Origin: Clostridium sp. KNHs205
Lineage (GTDB): Bacteria > Bacillota > Clostridia > Lachnospirales > Lachnospiraceae
Length of the DNA: 64,000 nt
Assembly: GCF_000702945.1 (NCBI RefSeq)
Contig: NZ_JNLE01000005.1
Coordinates: 992,001 to 1,056,000, forward strand
Reading direction: 5' to 3'
The notes below the pieces were generated by a model. It was given only the letters and a program-made list of their open reading frames with translations. It was not told the origin of the DNA and made no database searches. Position 1 is the stretch's first letter. Each line of letters opens with the position of its first letter. The position numbers and the translations under genes were made by a program. Below are positions 61,684-64,000 of the stretch, piece by piece.

Positions 61684-62730
61684 CTAATATACACTCCAGA
61701 AACGAGGTATCGCAATCTCATTAAATTTAGCTACAGCATAACGGTCCGTCATCCCTGCTATGTAATCGCATACCGCTCTGGCTTCTTTTTCCTCTTTTTC
61801 TTTAATCATATTAAAGTACTCCTCAGGCAGAAGTTCAAGATTCTTACTGTAATATTCAAACAGATACTTTAACATAGTCTCTGCCTTTTGCTCTTCCCCT
61901 TTGGCTTTTGGATTGGTATATACACTGTAAAACATGTACTTTCTCATACCAAACATGGCTTTTTCTATTTCGGGAGACATTAAGATATCATCCTTGTCCT
62001 CGCTGCAGCTTACAATGTCATGTATTATTCTGTTTAACCGTTCTCTGGAACTGTGACCCAGAATATCAGTAAATTCCGTGGGAATATCTTCTTCGGAAAT
62101 GATATGTCCTCTGATAGCATCATCAATATCGTGATTTATATAAGCTATTTTATCGGATAATCTGACTATTTTCCCTTCAAGAGTCTTAGGCACTCCATTG
62201 GTCTGATGATTAACGATACCGTCTCTGACTTCTTTCGTCAAATTGAGCCCCCTGCCGTGATTTTCAAGAAGTTCAACAACACGTATACTCTGCAGATGAT
62301 GTTCAAAACCTTCTGCGCAAATAGAATTCAATGCTCTCTCTCCGGCATGACCGAAGGGTGTATGTCCCAGATCATGTCCTAATGCTATAGCTTCCGTCAG
62401 ATCCTCATTCAGTCTTAAGGCTCTGGCAATGGTTCTGGCATTCTGGGATACCTCAAGGGTATGGGTAAGTCTCGTCCTGTAATGATCTCCTTCCGGAGCA
62501 AGAAATACCTGTGTCTTATGCTTTAATCGTCGAAAGGCTTTGGAATGAAGAATCCGGTCCCGGTCTCTTTGATAAATTGGCCTTAAATCACAAGGGTCCT
62601 CATACACATCCCTGCCCATAGAATTATCACTAAAGGAGGCATATTTACTCAAAAACTGATGTTCTCTTTGTTCCAGCTTTTCACGCATGCTTAATGTCTT
62701 TGCCATTTTTTCTTTTTCTGCTTCTTCCAT
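61684..62730 (-). CDS. dgt: Deoxyguanosinetriphosphate triphosphohydrolase-like protein
   Basis: HD-domain dNTPase that cleaves dNTPs to the nucleoside and triphosphate. The 348-residue protein shows the HD metal ligands in order: HTLEVSQ preceded by TRLTH, HDLGHTPFGHAGE, and DKIAYINHDIDDA. YQRDRDRILHSKAFRRLKHKTQVF is typical of the family. The ATG at 62730 was chosen because AAAGGAG lies seven bases upstream; a longer frame would run into the SDR gene. Located upstream of dnaG, as in other Clostridia. Confidence 0.94.
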   Translation of the reverse strand: MEEAEKEKMAKTLSMREKLEQREHQFLSKYASFSDNSMGRDVYEDPCDLRPIYQRDRDRILHSKAFRRLKHKTQVFLAPEGDHYRTRLTHTLEVSQNARTIARALRLNEDLTEAIALGHDLGHTPFGHAGERALNSICAEGFEHHLQSIRVVELLENHGRGLNLTKEVRDGIVNHQTNGVPKTLEGKIVRLSDKIAYINHDIDDAIRGHIISEEDIPTEFTDILGHSSRERLNRIIHDIVSCSEDKDDILMSPEIEKAMFGMRKYMFYSVYTNPKAKGEEQKAETMLKYLFEYYSKNLELLPEEYFNMIKEKEEKEARAVCDYIAGMTDRYAVAKFNEIAIPRFWSVY

Positions 62731-62833
62731 ACCTGTTCTCCTTTCTTTCAGATTAATGCTTATATTAATAATATTCCACCAAAACTTCCTGTTTCCTTTT
62801 TTTATTTTCAAAATTTTGCTTTTCCGGTCGAAC

Positions 62834-63571
62834 TTAGCCCTTATATTCCCAGCCTTCATCCTTATGATAAATCATAAGTTTGCTCATACCACCATCTACC
62901 GTGATATTCTCTCCGTTTATAAAGCCGCTGTCTTCACTGCACAGGTACATGGCTAGCTTTGCGATATCTTCTGTCTTTCCGATTCTTTTTACCGGATGCT
63001 GCTCCTTGTCCTCTTTGGAAAATTCCTCTCCTGTAGTATCAATCCATCCAGGTGAAATACAGTTCACCCTTACTCTGCCGGCCAGGCTGACTGCCATAGC
63101 ATGGGTTAGCGCCACAATACCGCCTTTTGCTGCCGAGTAACTCTCTGTATCCTCCTGGGACATGGCAGCTCTGGTAGAGGAAATGTTTACGATTGCACCA
63201 CCTTCTCTAAAATACTCCATAAACAGTTTCGTCAGATAGTATGGTGCACCTACTCCCACCCGCAGTACTTCATCAAAGGCTTCAAAACTGCAGCCGGAGA
63301 GAAGGCCTTTGTTGCTGAAACACGCATTGTTTATAAGATAATCAATTTTGCCATACCGGTTAAGAACTTCTGCTACATAGAGCTGAATATCCTGTTCTGC
63401 TTTTAAGTCTCCCGTAAAATAAAAGTCGGGAGGATTTAAATTTAATGTATTCACTGTAAGTCTGTCCATAACAGCTATTCTGGCACCTGCTGCCTGAAAG
63501 TGCTCTGCCATACTCCTGCCAATTCCTTTGGCACCTCCGGTTATAACGACTACTTTGCCTGTAAAATCCAT
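62834..63571 (-). CDS. SDR family oxidoreductase
   Basis: A classical short-chain dehydrogenase/reductase, 245 residues. The NAD(P) motif is TGGAKGIG, followed by NNAC, the catalytic Ser in IVNISSTRA, and YSAAK (Tyr-x-x-x-Lys). SPGWIDT and the C-terminal GENITVDGGMSKLM are typical of the family. The substrate cannot be deduced from the sequence. The ATG at 63571 lies behind GAGGTG; a GTG four codons upstream overlaps this site and is unlikely. It stands upstream of dgt with a 103-bp gap. Confidence 0.93.
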   Translation of the reverse strand: MDFTGKVVVITGGAKGIGRSMAEHFQAAGARIAVMDRLTVNTLNLNPPDFYFTGDLKAEQDIQLYVAEVLNRYGKIDYLINNACFSNKGLLSGCSFEAFDEVLRVGVGAPYYLTKLFMEYFREGGAIVNISSTRAAMSQEDTESYSAAKGGIVALTHAMAVSLAGRVRVNCISPGWIDTTGEEFSKEDKEQHPVKRIGKTEDIAKLAMYLCSEDSGFINGENITVDGGMSKLMIYHKDEGWEYKG

Positions 63572-64000
63572 ATATGCCTGCACCTCATTTCATTATTTCT
63601 TTTTAAATGTATTATAACTTAATGAATTGTTTGAACTTATTATACTATAGTTGTCTATACATAAGGTGGATATTAGATTTGCCTCTATCTTTCGAAATTT
63701 TTTGTTAAATATACTATTTAAAAATGACCTATAAGTTTATATTTTTGCCTACATAAAGTGTTTTAAAAACTACCATGCCAATTTATGTTTTTGTCCTTTT
63801 CCAAATATTAAACATATATGCAAACTTTTTGTTCCTAAGTCATGTCTTAAAACTCTCATATCTTAAAACTCACAATACTGTTCAGAATGCTCCTCTTTGC
63901 AGTATTCAGCTTTATAATTATGAAAACGCAACACCATTACCCATAATCGAGCCTTGCTGTAAGTAAGCATATATCCCACAAAGCGCAGTGTTCGCAGTGT
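63572..64000. other. AT-rich spacer at the window end
   Basis: No supported gene. CTTAAAACTC occurs twice 17 bp apart near 63847-63875, possibly a trace of another short tandem array. The 63-codon plus-strand frame at 63775 has no ribosome binding site. Confidence 0.35.

Noticed and set aside
63775..63966. Plus-strand 63-codon gene at the window end
   Set aside because: No ribosome binding site and no recognisable protein features.

Overview
The window looks like a chromosomal stretch from a low-GC, Gram-positive anaerobe of the Clostridia, most likely a plant-fibre-degrading member of the Lachnospiraceae. That placement is an inference. It rests on a secreted GH74 xyloglucanase with X2 and CBM3 modules, Lpl-type sugar ABC transporters with lipoprotein binding proteins, a secreted Ig-like (Big_2) surface protein, an rpoD-trmK neighbourhood with dnaG close by as in Firmicutes, an A-type-looking RNase P RNA, and strong AGGAGG ribosome binding sites throughout. 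Most genes lie on the minus strand.

Layout. 1-5.9 kb: two neighbouring Lpl-type sugar ABC transport operons (the second is cut by the window edge) separated by a terminator and a 39-bp tandem repeat. 6.6-9.0 kb: a UDP-sugar 4,6-dehydratase and a small coiled-coil protein. 9.4-11.9 kb: a membrane-anchored solute-binding/VWA protein with a two-helix membrane partner. 12.65-15.9 kb: the GH74-X2-CBM3 xyloglucanase, with a long structured 5' leader. 16.2-30.3 kb: a very AT-rich minus-strand operon for a surface glycopolymer, containing a sugar-phosphate transferase, an epimerase, glycosyltransferases, a Wzm/Wzt-type ABC exporter, a methyltransferase, a GT2-HAD fusion and an LTA-synthase-like enzyme. 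It has a good promoter at 30.35 kb, and a divergent promoter drives an O-antigen-ligase/polymerase-like protein. 32.4-39.0 kb: a second glycopolymer set with another ABC exporter pair, a pyruvyltransferase-FrhB fusion and a TagF-GT4 fusion. 39.2-41.6 kb: the Big_2 surface protein behind a near-consensus promoter. 42.3-45.5 kb: threonine synthase and a SleB-type cell-wall hydrolase. 46.7-47.5 kb: an AP2-domain protein with a degenerate HNH-like segment. 47.7-54.0 kb: a five-gene operon of response regulator, histidine kinase, large membrane protein, ABC ATPase and ABC permease. 54.7-55.0 kb: rnpB. 55.2-63.6 kb: housekeeping genes for a TGS-uridine-kinase-like protein, trmK, rpoD, dnaG, dgt and an SDR oxidoreductase.

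How it works together. The middle third is a cell-envelope glycopolymer factory: the initiating transferase primes a lipid carrier, glycosyltransferases and modifying enzymes build the chain, two ABC exporters move it across the membrane, and LTA-synthase-like and ligase-like membrane enzymes probably finish or attach it. The outer parts hold sugar uptake, hemicellulose degradation and core replication/transcription genes.

The most unusual signal is not a gene. At least seven intergenic spacers each carry their own degenerate tandem array, with unit lengths of about 12, 14-15, 18, 23, 28, 39 and 105 bp and unrelated sequences, including the spacers between rpoD and trmK and between dgt and dnaG. 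The second tier of interest is a group of fused or odd envelope enzymes: GT2-HAD-ARDG with a stand-alone paralogue of its last domain, pyruvyltransferase-FrhB, TagF-GT4, and an LTA-synthase-like enzyme with a duplicated ectodomain and a nine-G run in its active-site codons.
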